Shown here: positions 50,903 to 58,609 of the stretch, piece after piece | Layout of the letters: every line of letters starts with the position of its first letter | How positions within the stretch are numbered: position 1 is the stretch's first letter | Source of the DNA: Elusimicrobiota bacterium | GTDB taxonomy: Bacteria > Elusimicrobiota > Elusimicrobia > UBA1565 > UBA9628 | Direction: 5' to 3' | DNA: 64,000 bases | NCBI GenBank assembly: GCA_016234805.1 | Contig: JACRNU010000030.1 | Location: 91,406-155,405 of the forward strand | The notes under the pieces: model-generated | What the model was told of the DNA's origin: nothing | What the model saw: only the letters and a program-made list of their open reading frames with translations | The model's database searches: none | Program-made: the position numbers and the translations under genes

Positions 50903-50931
50903 TTGACAAGCGCCGCTGCGCGCGGTATAAT
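50903..50931 (+). promoter_or_regulatory. Consensus sigma70 promoter of tpiA and the BMC operon
   Basis: TTGACA (50903-50908), a 17-bp spacer and TATAAT (50926-50931): both hexamers perfect. Transcription would start near 50938, with a ~44-nt leader containing GGAGG at 50967-50971. No operator is obvious, so expression may be constitutive or controlled later by RNA hairpins. Confidence 0.85.
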
Positions 50932-50981
50932 CTGATATAGGGGCTGTGGCCTAAATGGCCACACCTGGAGGCCGATCGACC

Positions 50982-51770
50982 ATGGGTTCGTCTTTGAGAA
51001 AGTCGTTCATCGCCGGCAATTGGAAGATGCACCTGACGCTGTCCGAATCCGCGGCCCTGGCCAGGGAAGTCCGGGGCGCGGCCTCGGAGGCAGGACCTGA
51101 AGTCGCGCTCTGCGTGCCCTTCACCGCCATCGGCGTGGTGAAGGACGCGGTCCAAGGCGGCCCAGTCCAGGTGGGCGGCCAGGATATGCACTGGGAGCCG
51201 CAGGGCGCTTTCACCGGAGAGATATCGGCCCGGCAGCTCGTGGACGCGGGCTGCAAGGTCGTGGTCATCGGCCACAGCGAGCGGCGCCGCTATTTCGGGG
51301 ACACGGACGAGACGGTCAACAAGAAGCTCAAGGCCGCTCTCGGAGCCGGCCTGCTCCCGATCGTCTGCATCGGAGAGACCCTGGACGAGAGGGAGTCTCA
51401 GAAGACCTACCGGGTCCTGGAAACTCAGGTGAAGGGAGCTTTCTCCGGGTTCAAGCCGCAGGACCTTTCCACCACCGTGATAGCCTACGAGCCCGTGTGG
51501 GCCATCGGCACGGGCAAGACAGCCACGCCTGCCCAAGCTCAGGACGCGCACACCTTCATCCGCAAGCTCGTGGCCCGGACCGTGGATGAGAAGCTCGCCG
51601 CGCGCATGCGCATCCTCTACGGCGGCTCGGTCAAGGCGGACAACATCGATTCCCTGATGGCGGAGCCCGACCTCGACGGCGCCCTCGTGGGCGGCGAGAG
51701 CCTCAAGGCCGCGAATTTCGTCAGGATCATCCAATTCAAGACGCAGGCGGGGAAGGAAAGGAAGGCTTAG
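50982..51770 (+). CDS. tpiA: Triose-phosphate isomerase
   Basis: A 262-residue TIM barrel. Active-site residues: Lys in FIAGNWKMHLT, His in VIGHSERRRYFG, Glu in IAYEPVWAIGTGKTA; the phosphate loop is ILYGGSVKADN. ATG 50982 is supported by GGAGG 10 nt upstream. Its stop overlaps the PduL start by 1 nt. In this setting it can convert the glyceraldehyde-3-phosphate released by deoxyribose-phosphate aldolase into dihydroxyacetone phosphate. Confidence 0.96.
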   Translation: MGSSLRKSFIAGNWKMHLTLSESAALAREVRGAASEAGPEVALCVPFTAIGVVKDAVQGGPVQVGGQDMHWEPQGAFTGEISARQLVDAGCKVVVIGHSERRRYFGDTDETVNKKLKAALGAGLLPIVCIGETLDERESQKTYRVLETQVKGAFSGFKPQDLSTTVIAYEPVWAIGTGKTATPAQAQDAHTFIRKLVARTVDEKLAARMRILYGGSVKADNIDSLMAEPDLDGALVGGESLKAANFVRIIQFKTQAGKERKA

Positions 51771-52468
51771 TGAAACGGTTCTATCCCCCCGACGCAGGCA
51801 GCCCCCCCGTGGGGGGGGCTGCCGACGCGGGGGCTGCCGACGCGGGCCTCGCGGCGGGCATCGCCGAGGAGATCTCCCGGCGCCTGGCGCGGTCCGCGAT
51901 CCCCATCCCGGTGGGGGTCTCGAACCGGCACCTCCACCTGAGCGCGGAACACCTCGAGACCCTCTTCGGCAGGGGCTCGGAAATGACGGTGCTTCGGCCC
52001 CTGGGCCAGCCCGGCCAGTTCGCGTGCGGCCAGACCGTGGACCTCGAGGGGCCCAAGGGCAGGGTGAGGGGAGTGCGCGTCCTCGGCCCGGTCCGGCCCT
52101 TGACGCAGATCGAGGTCTCTCTCAGCGACGCGCGGGCCCTGGGCATCGACCCGCCTCTGCGCCAGTCAGGGTCGCTCGAAGGCGCGGTCGGGGTGCGCCT
52201 CATCGGGTCCGCGGGCGCGGTGGAGGCTCCGGGTTCGGTCATCATCGCCCAGCGGCACCTGCACCTCCACCTCGCGGACGCGGCGAGGCTGGGCCTCAAT
52301 GATGGCGAGATCGTGCGGGTCCGCGCCGGGAACCCCTCGCTGCGTCCGACCGTTTTCGAGAACGTGGTCGCGCGCGTCTCGGAGAAGTTCGCTTTGGAGT
52401 TCCATCTGGACACCGACGAGGCCAACGCCGCGTGGGTGAAGACGGGCGACGTGGCGCACATCGCATGA
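51770..52468 (+). CDS. pduL: PduL-type phosphate acyltransferase
   Basis: Converts acyl-CoA and phosphate to acyl phosphate and recycles CoA inside microcompartments. The two His-rich metal sites are [14 protein letters not shown] and [35 protein letters not shown] is also conserved. The N-terminal ~28 residues are a Pro/Gly/Ala/Asp-rich tail ([17 protein letters not shown]) produced by a translated palindrome, followed by a short helix that may serve as a targeting peptide. GTG start overlapping tpiA by 1 nt. Confidence 0.93.
   Translation: MKRFYPPDAGSPPVGGAADAGAADAGLAAGIAEEISRRLARSAIPIPVGVSNRHLHLSAEHLETLFGRGSEMTVLRPLGQPGQFACGQTVDLEGPKGRVRGVRVLGPVRPLTQIEVSLSDARALGIDPPLRQSGSLEGAVGVRLIGSAGAVEAPGSVIIAQRHLHLHLADAARLGLNDGEIVRVRAGNPSLRPTVFENVVARVSEKFALEFHLDTDEANAAWVKTGDVAHIA
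51797..51823 (+). repeat. In-frame G/C palindrome within pduL
   Basis: GGCAGCCCCCCC (51797-51808) and GGGGGGGCTGCC (51812-51823) form a 12-bp perfect stem 27 nt inside the gene, followed by two direct copies of GGGCTGCCGACGC. It is read through as [15 protein letters not shown]. Confidence 0.75.
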
Positions 52469-52484
52469 ACCGAGGAGGCATGAA

Positions 52485-52781
52485 ATGATGTCATTGGGAA
52501 TGATCGAGACCCGCGGGCTGGTCGCCGGCATCGAGGCGGCGGACGCGGCGGTGAAGGCGGCGGATGTCAGGATCGTGGGCTACGAGAAGGTCGGGACGGG
52601 GCTGGTGACCGTCCTCTTCCGCGGCGAAGTCGCGGCCTGCAAGGCCGCTTGCGACGCGGGCGCGGCCGCGGCCCAGAAGGTCGGGGAGCTCGTGGCGGTG
52701 CACGTCATCCCGCAGCCGCACCCGGACCTCGAAGGCAAGATGCCGATCTCGCTGCCTGAGACCCTCAACAGGAAGCGCTAG
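52485..52781 (+). CDS. BMC-H hexameric shell protein
   Basis: A 98-residue single BMC domain: [48 protein letters not shown] and [18 protein letters not shown]. This is the PduA/EutM type that tiles the facets of the shell. Strong GAGGAGG ribosome-binding site. It ends directly before the BMC-P gene. Confidence 0.96.
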   Translation: MMSLGMIETRGLVAGIEAADAAVKAADVRIVGYEKVGTGLVTVLFRGEVAACKAACDAGAAAAQKVGELVAVHVIPQPHPDLEGKMPISLPETLNRKR

Positions 52782-53069
52782 ATGATTTTCGCTCGGGTCA
52801 CGGGCAACGTCGTCTGCACCGCCAAGGACGAGAAGCTCGTCGGCGCCAAGCTGATGCTGGTCCAGCCGGTGGATGTCGCCGGCGCGGCCAAGGGCAACCC
52901 CCTGGTCGCGGTGGACTCGGTCGGCGCGGGCGAAGGCGAGCTCGTCCTGCTGGTGCAGGGGTCGAGCGCCCGGCAGACGTCCCGGACGAAGGACAACCCG
53001 GTCGACGCGGTCATCTTCGCCATCGTTGACAGCGTCGAGCAGGGCGGTTCGATCGTCTTCAAGAAGTAA
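52782..53069 (+). CDS. BMC-P pentameric vertex protein (EutN/CcmL family), first of three
   Basis: A 95-residue EutN/CcmL protein: IFARVTGNVVCTAKDEKL, KLMLVQPVD, VAVDSVGAGEGELVLLVQGSSAR, and VDAVIFAIVDSVE. Pentamers cap the icosahedral vertices. Two more BMC-P genes occur at 57016 and 57279; three vertex paralogues is the pattern described for SPU-type loci. Confidence 0.95.
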   Translation: MIFARVTGNVVCTAKDEKLVGAKLMLVQPVDVAGAAKGNPLVAVDSVGAGEGELVLLVQGSSARQTSRTKDNPVDAVIFAIVDSVEQGGSIVFKK

Positions 53070-53100
53070 GGAAGCCGCTGGTCTTTCCGGCGCCGTCTTC

Positions 53101-53134
53101 CGGCGCCGGGGATGGAGTCTCGTCCCCGGCGCCG
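53101..53134 (+). promoter_or_regulatory. Perfect 12-bp RNA hairpin between shell and aldehyde dehydrogenase genes
   Basis: CGGCGCCGGGGA (53101-53112) pairs with TCCCCGGCGCCG (53123-53134) around a 10-nt loop, in the ~100-bp gap that interrupts an otherwise tightly packed operon. A processing or stability element that sets the shell-to-enzyme ratio is a reasonable guess. Confidence 0.5.
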
Positions 53135-53173
53135 AGAGGAGACGGGTAGGCGTCGAGGGGAGGGAGACGAAGC

Positions 53174-54579
53174 ATGCAGAACGACGACATAGCGCGCATC
53201 GTCGGAGAAGTGCTCAAGCGCCTCGAGTCCAACGAGGGGCTCAAGACCGCTTTGGCCGCGGCCGGGGCTCCCGCGAAGCCGGACGGAGACCGTGACGGGG
53301 TCGTGTTCGGGACCGTGGACGCGGCCGTTTCCGCGGCAGGCGCGGCGCAGAAGACTTTCCACGGCCTGGGCTTGGAGGCCCGGGCGAAGATCATCAAGGC
53401 CATGAGAGCCGCCGCGGTAGAGAACGCCGAGCGCTGGGCGGCCATGGCGGTCTCGGAGACCGGCATGGGGCGCGTGGAGGACAAGATCCAGAAGAACCTC
53501 CTCTGCGCCCGGCGCACGCCGGGGATCGAGGACCTGTGCTCCCGCGCCTACACCGGGGACAAGGGGCTGACCCTGGTGGAGCACGCGCCCTACGGCGTCG
53601 TGGCCGCGGTGACTCCCTCGACCAATCCCACGCGGTCGTCTTTGCCCCGCATCCCGCCGCGGTGAAGGTGTGCACCGAGGCCATGAGGGTCCTGTCCCAG
53701 GCCATCGCCGGCGCCGGGGGCCCCGCGGGTCTCATCACTACCGTCGCTCCGGCGAGCCAGGAGACCACCAAGGCCCTGCTGGCGCATCCCGGGGCCAGCG
53801 TCAACATGGTGACCGGCGGGCCGGCCATCGTCAAGGTGGCCATGACCGTGGGCAAGACCTGCAAGACCATCGCGGCCGGGCCCGGCAACCCCCCGGTGGT
53901 GGTGGACGCCACGGCCGAGTTCCCGAAGTGCGCGTCGGACATCATCTTCGGAGCGAGCTTCGACAACAACGTGCTGTGCACCGCGGAGAAGGAGGTCATC
54001 GTCACTGAGGACTGCAGGTCTCGCTTCTTGGAGTCCATGCGCAGGGACCCGCGGGCCTTCGAGCTCAGCCGCGCCCAGGCCGAGGCGGTGACGAGGCTCG
54101 TCATCAAGGAGGGCGGCCGGGGCTGCAAGGACCCGGTCATGAACCGCGACTACGTGGGCCGGGACGCCGCAATCATCGCCAAGGGCGCGGGCATCGAGGT
54201 CCCGCCCGCCACGCGTCTCTTGTGGGCCGAGGTGCCCAACGACCACCCGCTCGTGTGGACGGAGCAGCTCATGCCGGTCCTGCCGGTCACCACGGTCCCG
54301 GACGTGGAGAAGGCGGTCGAGCTGGCCTACGAGGCCGAGGGCTCCAACCACCACACCGCGGCCATGTACTCGACCGACGTGCGCAGCCTGACCCTGATGG
54401 CGCGGCGGATGCAGTGCTCCATCTTCGTCAAGAACGCGCCCACCCTCTACGGCCTGGGGATGGGGGAGGGCTGGGCGTCCATGACCATCGGCACGCCCAC
54501 GGGGGACGGCATTACAAAGGCCTCGCATTTTGCGAGGCCTTTGCATTGTTGTCTGGTCGGTTATTTTCGAATAGCATGA
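53174..54579 (+). pseudogene. CoA-acylating aldehyde dehydrogenase (PduP/EutE type), frame broken
   Basis: Would oxidise acetaldehyde to acetyl-CoA inside the compartment. The N-terminus (DDIARIVGEVLKRLES) is an amphipathic helix of encapsulation-peptide type, and the fold runs normally to VAAVTPSTNP at 53629. The frame then shifts: from 53632 the other frame continues AVVFAPHPAAVKV, VNMVTGGPAIV, GNPPVVVDATA, the catalytic-Cys region FDNNVLCTAEKEVIV and a normal C-terminus. Family members have ~15 residues between TNPT and AVVF, so about 46 nt are missing. Either a real deletion or an assembly error; no other aldehyde dehydrogenase is in the window. Confidence 0.85.
54515..54543 (+). promoter_or_regulatory. 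13-bp hairpin inside the 3' end of the aldehyde dehydrogenase gene
   Basis: CAAAGGCCTCGCA and TGCGAGGCCTTTG form a perfect 13-bp stem with a TTT loop, within codons for the conserved C-terminus and ~50 nt before the BMC-T gene. No T-run follows, so attenuation, RNA stability or processing is more likely than full termination. Confidence 0.5.
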
Positions 54580-54589
54580 GGGAGAAAAC

Positions 54590-55141
54590 ATGCAAGCCAA
54601 CATAGCCATCGGTCTGCTGGAGCTGAGTTCCATCGCCAAGGGCATCGAATCCGCGGACGCCATGTGCAAGATGGCGTCGGTCACCCTGGTCAAGACCAGC
54701 GTCATCGCGCGCGGGAAGTACACGGTCCTCATCTCGGGGCCCTTGGGCGAGGTAGAGTCGTCCCTGCGCGCGGGGCGCGAGATCGCGGGAAAGGCGCTCA
54801 TCGACGAGGTCATCATCCGCAACGTGCACTCCGGGGTGCTCGCGGCCCTGGAGACGAGGATCCCCGTGGAGAAGATCGAGGCCCTGGGCATCATCGAGAC
54901 CAAGGAGGCCGTCAGCGCGGTGCGCGCCGCGGACGCCGCGGCCAAGGCGGCCCAGGTGAGCATCATCGAGGTCCGCACCTCGGTCGGCGGCGGCAAGGGC
55001 CTCGTGACCCTCTCGGGCGAGCCCGGGGCCGTGCGCTCGGCCGTGGCCGCGGGCATCTCCGCGCTTCCGGAGGGGATGCTCGTGTCCCAGGTCATCATCC
55101 CGCAGGCGGACCCGCAATTGCTGGGGCCTGTCGGCAAGTAG
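54590..55141 (+). CDS. BMC-T tandem-domain (trimeric) shell protein
   Basis: 183 residues made of two fused BMC domains: IAIGLLELSSIAKGIESADAMC..VEVIS-like first half and EALGIIETKEAVSAVRAADAAAKAAQV second half, each ending in a VI(I/P) strand. PduT-like in size. Such trimers form larger pores and may carry a metal centre. A Cys is present in the first domain (ADAMCKMAS), but its position does not allow a firm call. Confidence 0.9.
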   Translation: MQANIAIGLLELSSIAKGIESADAMCKMASVTLVKTSVIARGKYTVLISGPLGEVESSLRAGREIAGKALIDEVIIRNVHSGVLAALETRIPVEKIEALGIIETKEAVSAVRAADAAAKAAQVSIIEVRTSVGGGKGLVTLSGEPGAVRSAVAAGISALPEGMLVSQVIIPQADPQLLGPVGK

Positions 55142-55154
55142 GGAGGCAAGCGGC

Positions 55155-55604
55155 ATGAAACTGGTCATCGGCTCGGACCACGGCGGCTTCAAGGCCAAGG
55201 AGTTCGTAAAGGGGTTCCTCCAGAAGGCCGGCCATGACGTGACGGACTTCGGCTGCTATTCCGAGGAGTCCGTGGATTACCCGGACATCGCCCAACTTGT
55301 CGGCGAGGCCGTGGCCCGGCGCGACTACGACAAGGGCGTCCTCATCGACGGGTTCGGCGGCGCGGTGTGCCTGGCGGCCAACAAGGTCCCGGGCGTGCGC
55401 GCCGTGGCCGCGTACAACTCCGTGGCCGCGCGCTTCGCGGCCGGCCACGACGACGCCAACGTCCTGTGCCTCGGCGGCAAGACGCACGGCGAGGCGGCCT
55501 TAGCCGAGATCCTGCAGGTCTTCTTCGCCACGGTCTTCGAGGGGGGGCGGCACGCCGGGAGGCTGGCTAAAATCGCGGAAATCGAGAGGAAGTACTCAAG
55601 ATGA
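55155..55604 (+). CDS. rpiB: RpiB-family sugar-phosphate isomerase with altered active site
   Basis: 149 residues, normal RpiB length. IGSDHGGFKAKE, VDYPDIAQ, AANKVPGVRAV and NVLCLGGKTHGE are conserved, with EGGRHAGRLAKI at the end. The loop that in typical RpiB reads CGTGIG is DGFGGA here: Asp65 replaces the catalytic Cys and Phe67 the Thr. RpiB is a marker of SPU-type microcompartments along with DeoC. The change suggests altered chemistry or substrate (e.g. a deoxy sugar phosphate), or loss of activity. Overlaps the caspase gene by 4 nt. Confidence 0.85.
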   Translation: MKLVIGSDHGGFKAKEFVKGFLQKAGHDVTDFGCYSEESVDYPDIAQLVGEAVARRDYDKGVLIDGFGGAVCLAANKVPGVRAVAAYNSVAARFAAGHDDANVLCLGGKTHGEAALAEILQVFFATVFEGGRHAGRLAKIAEIERKYSR

Positions 55605-57019
55605 GATCGCCGTCCCGCCGCCTGCCGCGTCTGGCGACGTTGCTGGCCTGTGCCGGCCTCCTCGCGGCTTGCGCCACTCCCGCCATAGTCCTCAAGTATC
55701 AACCGGATACTCCTCTCACTGCGTGGGAAGGCAGGAAGCCGAAGATTCATTTTTCCGGAGTGACAGACCGTACTAATGGTTTCTCGGCGGTTGGCATAGA
55801 TAGGGTCAATAGGGGTGGAAGTCCTCCACGCCTAGTGGCATTGACGCCCTCCGTAGATCGAGTTCTTGGCGATGCATTCATCAGCGAATTGAAGCGTCTT
55901 GATGTTCCTCTGGTTGAGGTTCGGGAGGCCGACGCCCAAATTTCATTGGTGCTTGGGGAGGCGCGGGCATCGTGGGTGATAGGGCACGCCGTGCGGGATG
56001 AAGGCGTCATCAAGTTTGCGTTGATCGTCAGGGGACGAGACAATAGGATTATTCGGAAGGATGAGGTGATTGGGAAGGGACAGAGCAGTCGCACGCATGC
56101 TGGATGTTGTCCTGGAAACGGTCCCAACGAAGCAATCAACAATGCCTTGGCCGATGCGATGAATCAGATCGACGACCTGTTCATCAATGGAGACTTGGCT
56201 GCGCAAATTTTCGGTGATCAACGGCAGGCTCTGATAGCTCCGCAACCCGCCCAAGCCGCGTCCTTGTCAGATATCGACGAGGTGCCCAGCGCCAAGCCGG
56301 CGCGCCGCAAGGCCCACGCGGTCGTCATCGGGGTGGAGAGATACCGCCACCAGCTTCCGACGGCCGACTTCGCCGCCGCCGACGCGCACCTGATGTCCAA
56401 GTACCTGACTGAGGTGCTGGGCTTCCCGCCGGACAACGTCGCTGTCTTGGTCAATGACGGGGTGACCAAGGGCGACATCGAAAAGTACGTCGAGCGCTGG
56501 CTGCCCAACCGGGTGGAAGCCGGGGACGAGGTCCTGGTCTACTACTCGGGGCACGGGGCGCCCAATTCGGCCACCGGAGAGGCCTATCTGGTCCCTTACG
56601 ACGGGGATCCGATGTATCTGGAGCAGACCGGCTACCCGCTCGACAAGCTCTACGAGCAGTTGGCCAAGCTCCCTTCGAAAGAGGTGACCGTCGTGCTCGA
56701 TTCCTGCTTCTCCGGGGCTGGCGGACGATCTGTCATCGCCAAGGGCGCTAGACCGCTGGTCAACGTGGCTGCGAAACAAGCGCTCCCGGGGAACGTGAAA
56801 GTCCTCTCAGCTGCGGCCGGCAACCAGCTCAGCCAGAGCTATCAGGAAATGGGGCACGGCCTATTCACCTACTTCTTCCTGAAGGGGCTCGGCCGGCAGG
56901 CCCAGAAAGGAGAGGTGAATCTCAGGCAAGCTTTCGATTTCGCGGCGCCTCAGGTAAGGCAGACTGCGCGCCGCGAGTACAACACCGACCAGGTGCCGCA
57001 ATGGCAGGAGGGACGGTGA
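55601..57019 (+). CDS. Caspase-like (peptidase C14) lipoprotein inside the BMC operon
   Basis: A 472-residue protein with signal and lipobox (LLACAGLLAAC). Residues ~40-205 form a unique domain whose DNA (about 55690-56270) is clearly richer in A/T than everything around it. From residue ~235 the caspase domain (HAVVIGVERYRHQLP) is GC-rich like the neighbours, with probable catalytic His318 (YYSGHGAPN) and Cys369 (VLDSCFSGAGGRSVIAKGARPLV). The gene looks chimeric. It overlaps rpiB (ATGA) and the next BMC-P (GTGA), so it is truly part of the operon, yet its product should be exported, away from the compartment. Confidence 0.88.
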   Translation: MRSPSRRLPRLATLLACAGLLAACATPAIVLKYQPDTPLTAWEGRKPKIHFSGVTDRTNGFSAVGIDRVNRGGSPPRLVALTPSVDRVLGDAFISELKRLDVPLVEVREADAQISLVLGEARASWVIGHAVRDEGVIKFALIVRGRDNRIIRKDEVIGKGQSSRTHAGCCPGNGPNEAINNALADAMNQIDDLFINGDLAAQIFGDQRQALIAPQPAQAASLSDIDEVPSAKPARRKAHAVVIGVERYRHQLPTADFAAADAHLMSKYLTEVLGFPPDNVAVLVNDGVTKGDIEKYVERWLPNRVEAGDEVLVYYSGHGAPNSATGEAYLVPYDGDPMYLEQTGYPLDKLYEQLAKLPSKEVTVVLDSCFSGAGGRSVIAKGARPLVNVAAKQALPGNVKVLSAAAGNQLSQSYQEMGHGLFTYFFLKGLGRQAQKGEVNLRQAFDFAAPQVRQTARREYNTDQVPQWQEGR

Positions 57020-57282
57020 AACTTGGCAGGGTCGTCGGCAGGGTCTACTGCGCGCGCCAGACCCCGTGCGCGGACGGCAAGAAGTTCCTGCTCGTCCAGC
57101 CCCTGCGCTGGGAGGACTCCCAGCCCGTCGGCGACCCGGTCGTGGCCGCGGACGCGGTCGGCTCGGGAGCGTCGGAGACGGTGTTCTGGGTCGCTTCGCG
57201 CGAGGCCATCGTGGCCTTCGAGGACGCGCCGTGCGTGGACGCGGCCGTGGTGGGGATCGTGGATAAAGTGAAAGTGGAATGA
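57016..57282 (+). CDS. BMC-P pentameric vertex protein, second of three
   Basis: 88 residues from GTG 57016 (VKLGRVVGRVYCARQ), the usual beginning of EutN/CcmL proteins; an in-frame ATG at 57001 would add five residues. AGGAGG lies 4 nt before the GTG. FLLVQPLRWE, VAADAVGSGASETVFWVASREA and VDAAVVGIVDKV follow. Overlaps the caspase stop by 4 nt. Confidence 0.93.
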   Translation: MKLGRVVGRVYCARQTPCADGKKFLLVQPLRWEDSQPVGDPVVAADAVGSGASETVFWVASREAIVAFEDAPCVDAAVVGIVDKVKVE

Positions 57283-57572
57283 TCATCGCGAAAGTCATCG
57301 GCAGCACCTGGGCGACCCGCAGGCATCCCCACATCAACGGGAAGCTCCTGCTCGTGCAGCCCATGGACCCCATGACCGAGAAGTCCCTGGGGGACGCGGT
57401 CATGGCCGTGGACGGAGGGGTGGATGCCGGGCCGGGAAGCGTGGTGCTGGTGCTCGACGAGGGCGGATCCGCGCGGGCGATCCTCGGGGATCCGAAGGCG
57501 CCGGTGCGGACCGTGGTCTGCGGCATCGTGGACCACGTATCTTCAGGCGGGAAGATGAAAAAATATGCGTGA
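57279..57572 (+). CDS. BMC-P pentameric vertex protein, third of three
   Basis: 97 residues: [55 protein letters not shown] and [12 protein letters not shown]. It overlaps the BMC-P before it by 4 nt and deoC by 8 bp. The three paralogues differ enough to form mixed or distinct vertices. Confidence 0.93.
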   Translation: MIIAKVIGSTWATRRHPHINGKLLLVQPMDPMTEKSLGDAVMAVDGGVDAGPGSVVLVLDEGGSARAILGDPKAPVRTVVCGIVDHVSSGGKMKKYA

Positions 57573-58608
57573 ACAAGAGCTGCGCAAAGTCATCGAAGAG
57601 GTCGTCCGGGCCTTGGCTCAGAAAGGCCTGCTCGAGGAAGGCGGGCCCCCCTCCAGGAGCGGAGAACGGCCGCCTTCCGGGGACCTGGCCCCCGAGGGCC
57701 AGGCAGGTCAGCAGAAGCCCATGGCCACCACGTTCGGGACGGCCGGCAAGGTCTTCTCGAGCGAGTACAGCCTCGGGTTCAAGGGCCTGCCGCCAGGGCG
57801 GCAGGTCCCCGGAGGGGGCGCCGAGGAGGATGAGCGCTCCTCCGGGTGCCGCGGGTGCGGGGGGAAATCCTCCGCAGCCGAGTGCCCGCTGCAGTCGAGC
57901 GGGGCGGACCGCCTCGGCGTGTGCCGGCCGACCAAGCAGTGCTCCAAGGTCGCGCGCATGGTGGACCACACGCTCCTCAAGGCCAATGCCACGCAGGAGG
58001 AGGTCGCCAAGCTCTGTTCGGAGGCCCGGACCTACTGCTTCGCCTCGGTCTGCGTCAACCCGAGCTACGTCTCCCTGGCGTCCCAGCTCCTGCGGGGGTC
58101 CGGGGTCAAGGTCTGCACGGTCATCGGGTTCCCGCTGGGCTCGACGACCTCCACGGTCAAGGCGGTCGAGGCCCGCGACGCCATCGCCAACGGCGCCGAC
58201 GAGATCGACATGGTGATCAACGTCGGGGCCTTGAAGTCCGGCAACGACGCGGCGGTCTACGAGGACATCCGCGCGGTGCGCGAGGCCACGCGGGGCCGGG
58301 TGCTCAAGGTCATCCTCGAGACCGCGCTGCTGAGCAAGGAGGAGAAGGTGCGCGCCTGCCTGCTCTCGAAGAAGGCGGCCGCGGACTTCGTGAAGACATC
58401 GACCGGCTTCAGCACGGGCGGGGCCACGGTCGACGATGTGCGGCTCATGCGCGAGACCGTGGGCCCGGCCATGGGCGTCAAGGCCTCGGGCGGCATCCGG
58501 GACGCCAAGATCGCCCAGGCCATGATCGAGGCCGGGGCCACCCGCCTGGGGACCTCGGCGTCGGTCGCCATCGTGACCGGAGAGGCCGGGGGAGGCAAGG
58601 GGTACTGA
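57565..58608 (+). CDS. deoC: Deoxyribose-5-phosphate aldolase with BMC-targeting and Cys-rich N-terminal extension
   Basis: Cleaves 2-deoxyribose-5-phosphate to acetaldehyde and glyceraldehyde-3-phosphate; the signature enzyme of SPU-type compartments. The aldolase domain (residues ~130-340) has [27 protein letters not shown], Schiff-base Lys277 in [15 protein letters not shown] and Lys306 in [10 protein letters not shown]. Residues ~1-25 ([19 protein letters not shown]) are an amphipathic helix of encapsulation-peptide type. Between them lies a Gly/Pro linker with two translated palindromes and six Cys (CRGC, AEC, GVC, KQC among them) that could bind zinc or an iron-sulfur cluster. Normal DeoC is ~220-260 residues. 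Confidence 0.93.
   Translation: MREQELRKVIEEVVRALAQKGLLEEGGPPSRSGERPPSGDLAPEGQAGQQKPMATTFGTAGKVFSSEYSLGFKGLPPGRQVPGGGAEEDERSSGCRGCGGKSSAAECPLQSSGADRLGVCRPTKQCSKVARMVDHTLLKANATQEEVAKLCSEARTYCFASVCVNPSYVSLASQLLRGSGVKVCTVIGFPLGSTTSTVKAVEARDAIANGADEIDMVINVGALKSGNDAAVYEDIRAVREATRGRVLKVILETALLSKEEKVRACLLSKKAAADFVKTSTGFSTGGATVDDVRLMRETVGPAMGVKASGGIRDAKIAQAMIEAGATRLGTSASVAIVTGEAGGGKGY
57684..57703 (+). repeat. In-frame palindrome in the deoC linker, first
   Basis: CCTGGCCC and GGGCCAGG form an 8-bp stem around CCGA, translated as part of DLAPEGQAG. Confidence 0.6.
57783..57808 (+). repeat. In-frame palindrome in the deoC linker, second
   Basis: CCTGCCGCC and GGCGGCAGG (9 bp, 2-nt loop) with GGG/CCC outside, translated as GLPPGRQVP. 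Confidence 0.6.
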
Positions 58609-58609
58609 C

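Noticed and set aside
54515-54543. The hairpin at the end of the aldehyde dehydrogenase gene as an intrinsic terminator
   Set aside because: It lacks a T-run, lies within conserved codons, and closely spaced BMC genes continue downstream.
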